Shown one piece after another: positions 26,317-35,919 of a stretch of 64,000 nt of DNA. How positions within the stretch are numbered: the first letter of the stretch is position 1; every line of letters starts with the position of its first letter. The translations under genes and the position numbers were made by a program. Below the pieces are notes generated by a model. The model was not told where the DNA came from. It did no database searches and saw nothing but the letters and a program-made list of their open reading frames with translations. This stretch comes from Streptomyces violaceoruber (GTDB lineage Bacteria > Actinomycetota > Actinomycetes > Streptomycetales > Streptomycetaceae), in NCBI GenBank assembly GCA_000720805.1, contig JODI01000016.1, positions 124,001-188,000 on the forward strand, read 5' to 3'.

Positions 26317-27464
26317 GACGAACGGGCTCCCTGGAGTGAGGGGGACGACGAACTGGACACCGCCGCCGCGTACACGTCCATGAGCCGGGCGGCGCTGCGG
26401 GTGATGCTGTAGTGATGGGCGGCTTCCGGGACCGTCCGAGGCCGTGGACCGGCCGCGCGGACCTCGGCGACGGCGCGGGCGTACGCCTCCGGACCGCCCC
26501 GCACCCGCCGGGCCGCGGCGGCGGCCCGCGGGGGCAGGTCCTCGACCGCCGGGCAGGAGGCGTAGAGCACGGGCAGCCCGGACGCCAGGGCCTCCACGAC
26601 CGCCAGTCCGAAGGACTCCTCCGGGGACGGCGAGACGAGCAGGTCCATGGCGGCGGTGAGAGAGGGCAGGTCGGGGCCGGGGGAGCCGTCGGGGACATTG
26701 GGGCGTTCGCCGGTGAACAGCACACGTTCGGCCACGCCGGCCTCATGGGCCGTACGGCGCAGGACGCTCGACTCCGGGCCCGCTCCGACCAGCAGCAGCC
26801 AGTGGTCGTCGGGAAGCCGGGCGATCGTCCGGATCAGTACGTCGAAGCGCTTGCCCGGGGCGAGCCGGCCGATCCCGCCGACGACGTAGGCGTCCTCCGG
26901 CAGACCGAGGCGCCGACGCGTGTGGTGGCGCCGTGACCGGTCGAAGCGGAACCGGGCCAGGTCGACGCCGTTGGGGACGACCTCGATGCGGGGGGCGGGC
27001 ACACCCCAGCGTCGGAGGCGGTCGGCGACCGTGGCGGAGACGGCGACCGTGGCGGAGCCGAGGCGCTCGCTGGCGAGATACAGCGCCCGGACGCCCGCGG
27101 TCAGCGGCCGGCCCTCCATCTGGGAGTCGCCGAGGGAGTGTTCGGTGGCGACGACGGCCCTGACGCCCGCGAGGCGGGCGGCGGGCCTGCCGTAGACACA
27201 GGCGCGGTAGAGGTGGGTGTGCACCAGGTCGTAGCCGCCCGCGCGGATCAGGCGGACCAGGCGGGGGAGCGCGGACAGATCGCGGTTGCCGCCCATGCCG
27301 AGGTGGTGCACGCGGACACCGTCGGCGACCAGGCCGTCGGCGACGGCACCCGGGTTGGTGAGGGCGACCACCTCGCATTCCACGGGGAGGTGGCGCAGCA
27401 GCAGACGCAGTTGCTGTTCGGCGCCGCCGATGCCGAGACCGGTGATGATGTGCAGTGCCTTCAT
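26313..27464 (-). CDS. Family 4 glycosyltransferase (GT-B) of the exopolysaccharide operon
   Basis: 383 residues from ATG at 27464 (MKALHIITGLGIGGAEQQL), one base after the deacetylase stop. The N-terminal acceptor half has the GGAEQQ glycine loop. The C-terminal donor half begins at GGIGRLAPGKRFD and contains the EX7E motif in SPSPEESFGLAVVEALASGLPVL. It is a retaining GT-B enzyme adding a nucleotide-activated sugar to the lipid-linked repeat unit on the cytoplasmic side. The sugar is not predictable. Confidence 0.88.
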   Translation of the reverse strand: MKALHIITGLGIGGAEQQLRLLLRHLPVECEVVALTNPGAVADGLVADGVRVHHLGMGGNRDLSALPRLVRLIRAGGYDLVHTHLYRACVYGRPAARLAGVRAVVATEHSLGDSQMEGRPLTAGVRALYLASERLGSATVAVSATVADRLRRWGVPAPRIEVVPNGVDLARFRFDRSRRHHTRRRLGLPEDAYVVGGIGRLAPGKRFDVLIRTIARLPDDHWLLLVGAGPESSVLRRTAHEAGVAERVLFTGERPNVPDGSPGPDLPSLTAAMDLLVSPSPEESFGLAVVEALASGLPVLYASCPAVEDLPPRAAAAARRVRGGPEAYARAVAEVRAAGPRPRTVPEAAHHYSITRSAARLMDVYAAAVSSSSSPSLQGARSS

Positions 27465-27465
27465 G

Positions 27466-28230
27466 TCACACACCCGCCACGGGGCGCCGGCGCAGCCGGT
27501 GCAGCTTGTGCTTGAGGTGGAGCCGCCAGGCCGTGTCGTTCTCGCCGATGTGCAGGCGGGGCAGGGCGTGCGGGCCCGTCAGGGCGCCGGGAGCGATGGC
27601 GCAGGCGTAGGTGTATCCGGCGTCCCGTGCGGCGGCGACGACGCGCCGGTCGACCCTGCCGTAGGGGTAGCAGAAGCCGCCGACCGGAGCGCCGGTCAGC
27701 TCCGCGAGCAGCGCCCTGCTGTCGGCGACCTCGGCCTTCAGCGTGACGTCGTCGGCCCGGGTGAGGTCGACATGGGTCAGTCCGTGAGAGCCGATCTCCA
27801 CGCCCTCGGCGGCCGCGCGCCGGATGCCGTCGGCGGTCAGCAGCGGCTTGCGCGGGCCGAGCGGGTCCCAGGAGTTGACGCCGCCGAGGCGTCCGGGCAG
27901 GACGAAGAGGGTGGCGCCGCAGTTCCAGCGCAGCAGCACCGGAAGGGCGTGGGTGAGGAAGTCGGCGTATCCGTCGTCGAAGGTGAGACCGACCAGGTCC
28001 CTTCCCCGCCCCTGGGCGCGGGCGGCGAACAGCTCGCGCAGGGACACACCGCGCAGCCCGCGCCGGCGCAGCCAGGCCAGCTGCCCGTCCAGCCGCTCCG
28101 GGGTGACCGTGATGCGGTAGGGGTCGTCCGAGCAGTCCCCCACGGAGTGGTACATCGCCACCCAGGGGGTCGGGCGGGAGCGCGCCGCGAGGACGGTGCC
28201 GGTGACGGGGGAATCAACGGGAACGGCCAT
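27466..28230 (-). CDS. Polysaccharide deacetylase (NodB/CE4)
   Basis: 254 residues. The NodB domain shows motif 1 TFDDGYAD (catalytic base and metal Asp), motif 2 SHGLTHVDL (metal His pair) and motif 3 GGFCYPYGRVDRR. There is no signal peptide, and the start overlaps the flippase gene by 17 bp. It probably removes N-acetyl groups from the growing exopolysaccharide or its lipid-linked unit on the cytoplasmic side, though non-classical export cannot be excluded. Confidence 0.88.
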   Translation of the reverse strand: MAVPVDSPVTGTVLAARSRPTPWVAMYHSVGDCSDDPYRITVTPERLDGQLAWLRRRGLRGVSLRELFAARAQGRGRDLVGLTFDDGYADFLTHALPVLLRWNCGATLFVLPGRLGGVNSWDPLGPRKPLLTADGIRRAAAEGVEIGSHGLTHVDLTRADDVTLKAEVADSRALLAELTGAPVGGFCYPYGRVDRRVVAAARDAGYTYACAIAPGALTGPHALPRLHIGENDTAWRLHLKHKLHRLRRRPVAGV

Positions 28231-29902
28231 GCGTCAGCCTCCGCGTGACGGTACGTACGGAATGGAATGCGGATGCGCAGCCCTCGGCGCCGAGCGCCCG
28301 GCTGAGCGGGAGGAACACCGCGATCACGGTCACGCAGCCGATCAGGAACCCCGCCACCGGGGACCGGGGCCAGCTCGCGGCCAACGCCCCCGCCACCGTC
28401 GCGACCGCCGCGGCCCGCAGCGGCCTGCTCAGCTCGGCCAGCACCTGCCGGACACGGATCGGGACCCCGCGCGGGACGCGGCCCTCGGGATTGCTCGCGA
28501 GGCCCGCGAGCAGCAGTGCGGCCGTGACGGTGATGCCGGCGGCGTTGGCGGCGGCGATCCCGGGAACACCCCACGGGCCCACGGTCGCCACCCCGATCCA
28601 GGAGGTCGCGATGATGCCCGCCGCCATGGCGCCGACCGGGTACCAGGTGGGCCGCCCCGCCGAGAAGTACGAGCGGATCAGGACACCCACCAGGGTCTGG
28701 CCGAGCAGCCCGAGGGCGTACACGCGCAGGACGCCCGCCGTCGCCTCCGTGTCCTGCGCCGTGAACGCGCCCCGCTGGAAGAGGAGTTCGGTGATCTGGG
28801 GGGCGCAGGCGATCACCGCGGACGCCCCGAGGAGCAGCAGCCAGGAAGCCAGGGCCAGGTCCCGCTGCACACGGGCCCGGGCCCGTTCCGTGTCGCCGTC
28901 CGCGAGCGCCCGTGCGATCACCGGGAACGTGACGGTGCACAGCATCAGCGACAGCGTCATGGGGATCTGGGCCACCTTCTGCGCGTAGTTGAGGTGCGAG
29001 ATGGCCCCGGCGGGAAGGGTGGAGGCGAGGAAGCGTTCGATCAGGACCTGGGACTGGCGGCACAGGGCGAAGCCCAGCACGGCGCCGAGCAGGGACAGGC
29101 GCATCGGGCGTGCCTCGACCCCGGCAGCACCGGAAGCGGGCGTACGGTTTTTCAACTGCCGCCACAGTGAAGGAAGCTGCATCGCCACCATCAGGCAGCC
29201 GCCGGCCGCGACCCCGGCCGCCGCCGATCGCACGCCCCAGCCCTGGCCGAGCAGCAACATCGTGGCGATGATGCCGGTGTTGTACGCGACGTAGATCGTC
29301 GCGGGAGCCAGGAAGCGCTGATGTGCCCGCAGGGCCGCGCTGCAGTACCCGGCGAGCCCGAAGGTCAGCACGCAGGTCGCCGTCAGCCGGGTGCAGTCGA
29401 CGGCGAGACGGGGATCGGGCAGGCCGGGTGCCAGAGCTCCGACCAGGTACGGGGCCCCGCCGGCGACCAGCGCCGACACGGCGACGAAACCGAGGGACAG
29501 ACGGGGCAGCGTGCCGGCCACCAGGGAGCGGACCGGGTCGCCGGGGGCGCCCTGGGCGCGTCGGGCCAGGGCCATGCTGAACGCCGGGATCAGTACGAAG
29601 GCCAGCCCGTCCTCGATGAGCAGCGTGGAGGCGAACTCCGGCACGGTCCACGCGATCAGGAAGGCGTCCGTCTCGCTGCCCGCCCCGAACATCCGGGCCA
29701 GCGCCTGGTCACGCACCAGACCGAGCAGCGCCCCGGCGACCGACAGCGACGCCGTGATCAAGGTGGCCTTGGCGAGGAAGCCCCGGGAGGCCGCGGTGAG
29801 GTCGGTGCTGTCCGCGGCCCGCGCCGCGGGCAGGGCCACCCGTTCGGTCCCGGAAGCGGAAGCGTGCTCGGTCCGCGGAATCCCGGGCGGTGTCAGCGTC
29901 AT
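28214..29902 (-). CDS. MurJ/MviN-like lipid-linked oligosaccharide flippase
   Basis: 562 residues from ATG at 29902, overlapping the polymerase stop by 4 bp. About 13-14 hydrophobic helices. MviN features include the early SLSVAGALLGLVRDQALARMFGAG, ETDAFLIAWTVPEF and LNYAQKVAQIPMTL. The essential cell-division murJ is usually near the chromosome end in Streptomyces, so this copy is most likely dedicated to moving the exopolysaccharide repeat unit across the membrane, as Wzx would in other clusters. The operon position supports this. Confidence 0.85.
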   Translation of the reverse strand: MTLTPPGIPRTEHASASGTERVALPAARAADSTDLTAASRGFLAKATLITASLSVAGALLGLVRDQALARMFGAGSETDAFLIAWTVPEFASTLLIEDGLAFVLIPAFSMALARRAQGAPGDPVRSLVAGTLPRLSLGFVAVSALVAGGAPYLVGALAPGLPDPRLAVDCTRLTATCVLTFGLAGYCSAALRAHQRFLAPATIYVAYNTGIIATMLLLGQGWGVRSAAAGVAAGGCLMVAMQLPSLWRQLKNRTPASGAAGVEARPMRLSLLGAVLGFALCRQSQVLIERFLASTLPAGAISHLNYAQKVAQIPMTLSLMLCTVTFPVIARALADGDTERARARVQRDLALASWLLLLGASAVIACAPQITELLFQRGAFTAQDTEATAGVLRVYALGLLGQTLVGVLIRSYFSAGRPTWYPVGAMAAGIIATSWIGVATVGPWGVPGIAAANAAGITVTAALLLAGLASNPEGRVPRGVPIRVRQVLAELSRPLRAAAVATVAGALAASWPRSPVAGFLIGCVTVIAVFLPLSRALGAEGCASAFHSVRTVTRRLTHGRSR

Positions 29903-31248
29903 CGCGCCACGGCCTCCTCGACCCTCCGCGGCAACGGAACCGACACCGCGCCCCGCCGCTCGTCGTGCCCGGCCAGCGCCCACCAGGCCGCCAGCCCGAA
30001 GCACACCCCCGTCAGCACGGTGGACGGACCGCCGATGTCGGCGTACAGGAAGTCGGTCAGCTGCCGGACCAGCAGTCCGCAGGCGACGAGCGCGCAGTCG
30101 AGGCCGGGCCCCCGTCTCACGCGCGTCCGCGACAGGCCCCGCAGCGCGCACACCAGCAGCGCCAGCCAACTCCCGGCCAGCGCCACCAGCCCGGTCAGGC
30201 CCTGCTCGCTCAGCACCAGCAGGTACATGTTGTGCGGTGACAACAGCGGCTGCCTGCGGTACGCCGCCCCCGCGCCCTCCGTGTCGCTGGCCGCCGACAG
30301 CGCCGGCGAGGCGTACCCGTCCCGGTACTCGGGGAAGCCCTTCAGGCCGACACCGGTGACCGGGTGGTCACGCCACATGCCGGCCGCGGCCGCCCACAGG
30401 GAGTACCGGTCGACGACGGACTGGTCGGGAGAGTCGGCGACCCGCGTGATGCTGTCGATCCGCTCCTGCAGCATCGTCGTGCCGACGCCGAGGCCGCCCA
30501 CCAGGACGACTGACGCGGCGGCCACGGCCGCGGCAGCCTTCAGCGCGCGCCGCGCCCCGGCCAGCACCAGCTGTGCCGTACAGGTCACGGCCGTGGCGAT
30601 CCACGCGCCCCGGCTGAAGGACAGCGCGAGCGGCGCCAGCAGGACGAGCGCGCACCCGACGGCGACCCACCGCTGGCGCGGGGAGTTCCGGCCGAGCGCC
30701 AGACCGAGCGCGCACACCAGGCCGACGGAGACCACCGAGGCCATGCCCATCACGTCCTGCGGGCCGAACGTGCCGACGGCGCGGATGTCCTCGCCCTGGT
30801 ACGAGGCACCGGTCCGGGTGACGTACTGGTGCACTCCGACGGCCCCCTGCCACAGGGCGAGCCCCACCAACGACCAGGCCAGCAGCCGGAAGTCGCCCCG
30901 GTCGCGGATCAGCAGCAGGACCGCCGCCGGGACCAGCACGAAGACCTGCAGAAAGCGGCCCATGCCGGTGACGCCGTCCCACGGTGAGGGCGCCCCCACG
31001 GCGGCGACGGCGAGCCCGACGACCGGCAGCCCCAGCACCACGGCGGCCGTACCGGACAAGGGCCGCCGCCGGTCCCGTACGAGACGGATCGCGCAGTACA
31101 GCACCGCCAGCCCGGACATCGCGTCGGCGGGACCCGCGCCGCCGTCGGGGGCGCGCGGCAGCGCCAGCAGGGCGAGCACGGCCACCACGGGCAGGACCGG
31201 TGACAGGAAGGCGTCCCGGCGCGGGAGCGGGGTCAGCGCGAGGCCCAC
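29899..31248 (-). CDS. O-antigen ligase/polymerase-like membrane protein (Wzy)
   Basis: 449 residues from GTG at 31248, ten bases after a GGAG site within the end of the upstream gene. About ten to twelve helices. The conserved Wzy_C periplasmic loop is present: GVGLKGFPEYRDGY..., then SPHNMYLLVLSEQGLTGLVAL with the His-Asn and Glu-Gly signature. It should polymerise repeat units outside the membrane, acting with the Wzz-like protein. Confidence 0.85.
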   Translation of the reverse strand: MGLALTPLPRRDAFLSPVLPVVAVLALLALPRAPDGGAGPADAMSGLAVLYCAIRLVRDRRRPLSGTAAVVLGLPVVGLAVAAVGAPSPWDGVTGMGRFLQVFVLVPAAVLLLIRDRGDFRLLAWSLVGLALWQGAVGVHQYVTRTGASYQGEDIRAVGTFGPQDVMGMASVVSVGLVCALGLALGRNSPRQRWVAVGCALVLLAPLALSFSRGAWIATAVTCTAQLVLAGARRALKAAAAVAAASVVLVGGLGVGTTMLQERIDSITRVADSPDQSVVDRYSLWAAAAGMWRDHPVTGVGLKGFPEYRDGYASPALSAASDTEGAGAAYRRQPLLSPHNMYLLVLSEQGLTGLVALAGSWLALLVCALRGLSRTRVRRGPGLDCALVACGLLVRQLTDFLYADIGGPSTVLTGVCFGLAAWWALAGHDERRGAVSVPLPRRVEEAVAR

Positions 31249-31253
31249 GACTC

Positions 31254-32681
31254 TCAGCTCCCCGTCGGACGCACGAGTGTGGCCGCGGTGCGCAGCAGGA
31301 TGCAGACGTCCTGCCACAGCGACCAGTTGTCGATGTAGGCGTTGTCGAACCGGCAGCGGTCCTCGATCGAGGTGTCGCCGCGCAGCCCGTGGACCTGGGC
31401 GAGCCCGGTGACGCCGACGCGCATGCGGTGGCGGGCCGCGTAACCGGGGTAGGTCTTCCTGAACTGCGCGACGAAATAAGGCCGTTCGGGGCGCGGGCCG
31501 ACCAGGCTCATGTCGCCCCGCAGCACGTTCCACAACTGGAGCAGCTCGTCGAACGACGTGCGCCGCAGCATGCGGCAGAACCCGCGCATCTCGTCCTCGT
31601 TCGCCACGCTCCACCGGGTCGCCGCCTCGTGCGCGTCGACCGGGCGGTGCGTGCGGAACTTCAGCAGCGTGAACGGACGCCCGTCCTTGCCGATGCGCTG
31701 CTGCCGGAACACCACGCCCGGCCCGTCGCAGATCCGCAGCGCCACCGCGCACGCCAGCAGCAGGGGGCCGGCCAGCAGCAACAGGGTTCCGGACACGAGG
31801 ATGTCCAGCGTCCGCTTGCCGGCGCTGCCGCGGCGCGCGACGGCCATCTCCAGACGCCGGCACGCAAACCCGGCCAGCCGCTCCTGCCTCGCGTACGACG
31901 GAGAGCCCGCGTCGACCTCCCACACCTCGCAGCCCGCCTCGGCCAGCGTGTGCAGCAGTGATCCCTGCCGGGTCCGTACGGACGGGTGGACGGCCAGCAC
32001 CGCCCGCACCCCGTTCTGGATGACCGCCCGCTCGACCTCCTCCCCGGTTGTCAGCACCGGCAGTCCCCCGGTGCCGTCCGGGTGGTCCGCCACGATCCCC
32101 ACGGGCCGCACCCCGCACGTCGGATCACGCAGCACGGCGGCGGCCACGCGCTGCGCGGTCTCCGCCGGGCCGATGACGAGAGCGGTGGACGGGCGGCGCA
32201 ACAGCACGGCACGCCACCTCGCGTACACCGCGGCGCGCAGCGCGCAGCTCGCCGCCGCCTGCACGGCGAAGCCCGCCAGCAGGGCGCGGGCGGACAGCGC
32301 GTCGTCCGGCCGGTACGCCGCCACCAGTGCGGCGAGCGCGAGCCAGGCCACCGCGGTCCGGCCGCAGACGGTCGGCAACTCGGGCAGGACGCCTGGTACC
32401 GGGGGGCGTGCGCGGGGCGACCCCAGCAGCAGCGACGCGGCGAGCAGCAGGGTGACGGGGAGCGGGCGCAGCTGCGTTCCGGTCAGCGTCAGGGCGCCCA
32501 GCACGGCGGCCGCGCCGTCCACGACGTACAGCGGCACCGGCGAGGCAGGCCGTGGGGGCGGCCTGTGGGCGGGGAACCGGCCGCCCGGGGCGGTGCCCTG
32601 CGCCGGCAGGACCGAGACGGACGAGAATCCGTGTTCCTGGCGCTGCGCGCCGGGGGAGGGGACGGTGCTTTCCGCGGTCAC
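31254..32681 (-). CDS. Priming sugar-phosphate transferase (WcaJ/polyprenyl-phosphate glycosyl-1-phosphate transferase)
   Basis: 475 residues from GTG at 32681, overlapping the upstream glycosyltransferase stop by 4 bp. Four N-terminal helices (about 45-150) and a Rossmann-like linker (STALVIGPAETAQRVAA) precede the C-terminal catalytic domain: GKRTLDILVSGTLLLLAGP, FTLLKFRTHR, RRTSFDELLQLWNVLRGDMSLVGPRPERPYFV, and the terminal IDNWSLWQDV. This family starts the repeat unit by transferring a hexose 1-phosphate to undecaprenyl phosphate. KFRTHR replaces the commoner KFRTM. Confidence 0.9.
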   Translation of the reverse strand: MTAESTVPSPGAQRQEHGFSSVSVLPAQGTAPGGRFPAHRPPPRPASPVPLYVVDGAAAVLGALTLTGTQLRPLPVTLLLAASLLLGSPRARPPVPGVLPELPTVCGRTAVAWLALAALVAAYRPDDALSARALLAGFAVQAAASCALRAAVYARWRAVLLRRPSTALVIGPAETAQRVAAAVLRDPTCGVRPVGIVADHPDGTGGLPVLTTGEEVERAVIQNGVRAVLAVHPSVRTRQGSLLHTLAEAGCEVWEVDAGSPSYARQERLAGFACRRLEMAVARRGSAGKRTLDILVSGTLLLLAGPLLLACAVALRICDGPGVVFRQQRIGKDGRPFTLLKFRTHRPVDAHEAATRWSVANEDEMRGFCRMLRRTSFDELLQLWNVLRGDMSLVGPRPERPYFVAQFRKTYPGYAARHRMRVGVTGLAQVHGLRGDTSIEDRCRFDNAYIDNWSLWQDVCILLRTAATLVRPTGS

Positions 32682-33859
32682 GAGTGGATGGACTCCCTGT
32701 ACTCGATGGGCGCGACGCGTCTTGCGGGCCATGCGCCGATCAGGTTGCGGTAGACCTCCGCGACCGCCTCGGCGGTGTGCCGCACGTCGTGTGTGGACAG
32801 CACGTGTCGGCGTCCCCGGTCGCCGAGCGACTCGCGCAGCAGCGGGTCGAGCAGCAGTTCTGCCACAGCCCCGGCCAGCACCACCGGGTTCTCGGGCGGC
32901 ACCAGGCACCGTGCGGTGACGGAGGACGGAAGGCTTTCGCGGGCACCGTCGACGTCCGTGACCACCACCGGCCGTCCGCAGGCCATCGCCTCCAGCGGGG
33001 CCAGCGCCATTCCCTCCCAGCGGGACGGCAGAACGACGAGGTCCGCGGCCCGGTACCAGGGGGCGGTGTCGCTCACGGCTCCCACGAACAGCACGGACTT
33101 CGGCGCCAGCGCCCGCAGCCGGTCGCGGTCCGGCCCGTCGCCGACCAGGACGAGACGCGCGCCGGGCACTTTGCGGGTGACGGCGCTCCACGCCGTCAGC
33201 AGGACGTCCTGTCCCTTCTGTCGGCACAGCCGGCCCACGCAGACGACGAGCGGCGCGGCGGGATCGACCCCGCGCAACGGTTCCAGGCCGGCCCGTACGG
33301 TGTCGGCCGGAGCGGGATGGAAGCGCCGGGCGTCCACACCGTTGGGGATGACGCTCCACCGTCCGTCGATCCCGGCGCGCACACCGGTGGCGCGCTCCGC
33401 CTCGCTCACGCACACCACCCGCGAGGCCCAACGGGCCCCCCGCCGCTCCCACGTCAGCGCGAGTGCCGAGGCGACCCCGCCGACGGCCTCGAAGGACCAG
33501 GCGTGCGGCTGGAACACGGTGGGGATCCGCCCCCGCACGGCGAGCCGCCCGGCGAGCCCGGCCTTCGCGCTGTGGGCGTGCACCACGTCGGGGCGCACCT
33601 CCCCGATCACACGGGCGAGGTGCCGCACCTCCCGGACGAGCGACGGACCCGGCGACCGCGTGGCGTGCCAGTGCCGTACGTCGGCGCCGAGCGCCCTGAG
33701 TCCGGTGGCGAGTGTGCCGTCGGGGCAGGCCGTCGTCACCGCCAGACCTCCCGCGAGCTGTGCCCGTACCAGGTCCGTCACGACGCGGGCGACGCCGCCC
33801 TCCACGGGCTGGGCAAGGTGCAGGATGCGCGGCCGGGAAGGGGTGGGTGACCGATACAT
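32678..33859 (-). CDS. Family 4 glycosyltransferase (GT-B)
   Basis: 393 residues. N-terminal EGGVARVVTDLVRAQLAGG loop and DVVHAHSAKAGLAGRLA; donor half with VVCVGRLCRQKGQDVLL, and the EX7E motif in LPSRWEGMALAPLEAMACGRPVVV. Second gene of the exopolysaccharide operon, 49 bp after the adhesin-like gene and overlapping the priming transferase by 4 bp. Likely adds the second sugar of the repeat unit. Confidence 0.88.
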   Translation of the reverse strand: MYRSPTPSRPRILHLAQPVEGGVARVVTDLVRAQLAGGLAVTTACPDGTLATGLRALGADVRHWHATRSPGPSLVREVRHLARVIGEVRPDVVHAHSAKAGLAGRLAVRGRIPTVFQPHAWSFEAVGGVASALALTWERRGARWASRVVCVSEAERATGVRAGIDGRWSVIPNGVDARRFHPAPADTVRAGLEPLRGVDPAAPLVVCVGRLCRQKGQDVLLTAWSAVTRKVPGARLVLVGDGPDRDRLRALAPKSVLFVGAVSDTAPWYRAADLVVLPSRWEGMALAPLEAMACGRPVVVTDVDGARESLPSSVTARCLVPPENPVVLAGAVAELLLDPLLRESLGDRGRRHVLSTHDVRHTAEAVAEVYRNLIGAWPARRVAPIEYRESIHS

Positions 33860-33908
33860 GCGCGATGTCCTCGCTCGGGGTGGTGCTCGGGACGGCGGGG
33901 GACGCGCC

Positions 33909-35057
33909 TCACCGCTTGGCGTCGACGGCGGCGAAGAGCACGCCGGCCCACACCACGTCCCCCTGCGACTTCAGACGGAAGGCCAGTTGGTCGCCGCCGC
34001 CCCGCAGGCCGGGGCCGAGATCGAGAACGTCGGAGTCGTAGCCGAGGGTGTTGGCGTACGCCGGGACACGCCGCGGCGCGGCCGTCCCGGGCTCGCTGAT
34101 CGTGGAGTTCAGTACGTCGCCGCGGGGGTTGGCCGGGTCGGTGAGGGAGGTGACCGTGGTGCGGGAGCGCTGACCGTGCGTACCCGACCGGGTGGTCCGC
34201 AGGGTGAGTGTGTCGCCGGTGATGCCGCGGTCGCCGTCGTACGTGACCAGACCCGCGCGGCCGCCCGCACCGGCGGAGAAGCGCAGCCCCCGCAGCCGGA
34301 TCTCCTGCCCCGCCCCGTTCTTCAGCGCGGTGAAGCCGTCCCAGAGGGCGAGGTGCCGCAGGGGCGCCGCCGCGCTCTCGTACGCCACCACCAGCGTCCA
34401 GCCGCCCCACGCGCCGGCAGCCGACCTGCCCCGCGCCACGTTGACCTGCGCCACGGTGTACAGACCCGGCCCGCTGCCCCGCACCAGCTTCGTGACGTCC
34501 GCCGAGGCCTGGAAGGCGTCCGAGCCGTGCGCCGCCCGGTGGCCGACGACCGTGTCCGCGCGGACCTGCTTGTACGCCCCGCCGGGTTCGGCGATCAGTA
34601 CCCGCCCGTTGTCCTTTCGCGGCTTCTGCTCGCCGACGCGCAGATTGCCGCCCCAGTACAGCCGTGCGTAGCTGACCCGGGAGTCCTTGGGCAGACGGAC
34701 CTCCGCCCGGGACGAGTTGTAGGTGTTCGGGTCCCGGTCGACGTCGATGTAGTCCGTGTCGAAGCGGCCGTTCGCCACGGCCTTGCCCGCGCGGGCGGCC
34801 GAGCAGCCGGTACCCGCCGACTGCAGGGGCCTTTTCACCGTCCCTGCCGTACGGCAGCTGATGGAGGAGTTGGCCGCGCGCACGATGCCACCGTGCTGCA
34901 GTGCGTGGTACCGCTCGGCGAACGCGACACGGCTCGCCTCCCGTGAGGGCGGGGCGGTGGCCGCGGTCGCCGGGGCGCCGACGGATGCCCAGCTCCCGGC
35001 GAGGACGAGAGCGCCTGCCGTCACGCGGTGCAGTAGTGGGACAAGAGGATTGCGCAT
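33909..35057 (-). CDS. Secreted adhesin-like protein at the head of the exopolysaccharide operon
   Basis: 382 residues from ATG at 35057 behind GAAAGGGAAACG. Signal peptide (about 1-33, TAGALVLAGSWASVGAPATAATA). The mature part is a beta-rich domain seen at the front of actinobacterial surface proteins: SYARLYWGGNLRVGEQ, SDAFQASADVTKLVRGSG, AGAWGGWTLVVAYESAAAPLRHLALWDGF. One cysteine pair lies near positions 68 and 83. There is no anchor motif, so it is probably released or held by the polymer. Being first in the operon, it may be a structural partner of the polysaccharide; this is inference. Confidence 0.72.
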   Translation of the reverse strand: MRNPLVPLLHRVTAGALVLAGSWASVGAPATAATAPPSREASRVAFAERYHALQHGGIVRAANSSISCRTAGTVKRPLQSAGTGCSAARAGKAVANGRFDTDYIDVDRDPNTYNSSRAEVRLPKDSRVSYARLYWGGNLRVGEQKPRKDNGRVLIAEPGGAYKQVRADTVVGHRAAHGSDAFQASADVTKLVRGSGPGLYTVAQVNVARGRSAAGAWGGWTLVVAYESAAAPLRHLALWDGFTALKNGAGQEIRLRGLRFSAGAGGRAGLVTYDGDRGITGDTLTLRTTRSGTHGQRSRTTVTSLTDPANPRGDVLNSTISEPGTAAPRRVPAYANTLGYDSDVLDLGPGLRGGGDQLAFRLKSQGDVVWAGVLFAAVDAKR

Positions 35058-35361
35058 GACCGGCGTTTCCCTTTCGGAAAAGGTTGCGGTGTCAGGGGGC
35101 GCACGAAGGCGAAGTGCGTGCCATGGGGGGCGTGGAGAGGTGCGCAACTGTAGCCGTTCAAAGGGGTGAGCCGACGAAACCGGAGAAGCGTGTCGGGATG
35201 GTGAAAATGAGGCGGATCCCCGGAGGGAAACACGCCCCCTGCAAATCTCATATGAGGACTCGGCCATCCTTGTGCGCGGAGTTACCGGACCGGCCGGGGA
35301 TCGTTGGACACGGCGTCAGAAAATTCCTCCGGCTGCCCACGCGGCCGAAGAAAGGAACACG
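35058..35361. other. Divergent intergenic region upstream of the exopolysaccharide operon
   Basis: 304 bp between two divergent secreted-protein genes. It must hold the exopolysaccharide operon promoter. I see a 10-bp palindrome CTCATATGAG near 35246-35255 and a stretch with lower GC than the neighbours, but no convincing -10/-35 pair on either strand. Confidence 0.4.
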
Positions 35362-35637
35362 ATGAAGTCTCTGAAGGCTGCCGCCGTCGTCGCCGGGTCC
35401 CTGGTCATCGCCGGTGCCGCCGCGCCCGCGTTCGCCCAGAACGCCGGTGACGTGACGAGCACCGCCATCGACAGCGTGGCCAGCACCCTCAAGAAGGGCC
35501 CTGTCCAGGCAGGCCCCGTGCAGCAGCTGGACGCGCTCGACACCAAGAAGAAGGACTCGCCGCTGAGCTCGGTGCAGGGCGCGGCCCAGGGACTGATCGG
35601 CGGCCAGTCGCTGCTTGGCGGCCTTCCGCTGCACTGA
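35362..35637 (+). CDS. Small secreted protein, unknown
   Basis: 91 residues from ATG at 35362 behind AAAGGAACACG. Signal peptide MKSLKAAAVVAGSLVIAGAAAPAFA, mature part of about 66 residues with no cysteine. Repeated short pieces include STAIDSVASTLKKGPVQAGPVQQLDALD and a Gly/Leu-rich end (GLIGGQSLLGGLPLH). Divergent from the exopolysaccharide operon. No family recognised; start and secretion signal are convincing. Confidence 0.7.
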   Translation: MKSLKAAAVVAGSLVIAGAAAPAFAQNAGDVTSTAIDSVASTLKKGPVQAGPVQQLDALDTKKKDSPLSSVQGAAQGLIGGQSLLGGLPLH

Positions 35638-35919
35638 GGTTTCGCGGTCGCGATGCCCGCCGTTTTCCCGGAGCTGCAAGGTGTCGCTCCGAACAGGCCG
35701 ATTCCGTGCCCAGCGGAGTCGGCCTTCGGTGTTGTCCGGGGCGTGAAAAGCGGGCTGTACGTGCCCTTTCCGGATTCGCCGGGTGCGGTGTCGAAATCCC
35801 TCTGACGGCTCAAGGGGCTGAAAAGAGAAATCCCTCATCAGTGTGACCGTGTGGATACGAATACTCCGCTCGGGTGAGGAACGTACAACCGCGTTCGGGC
35901 GCGTCGGTAGAGTGCCGCG

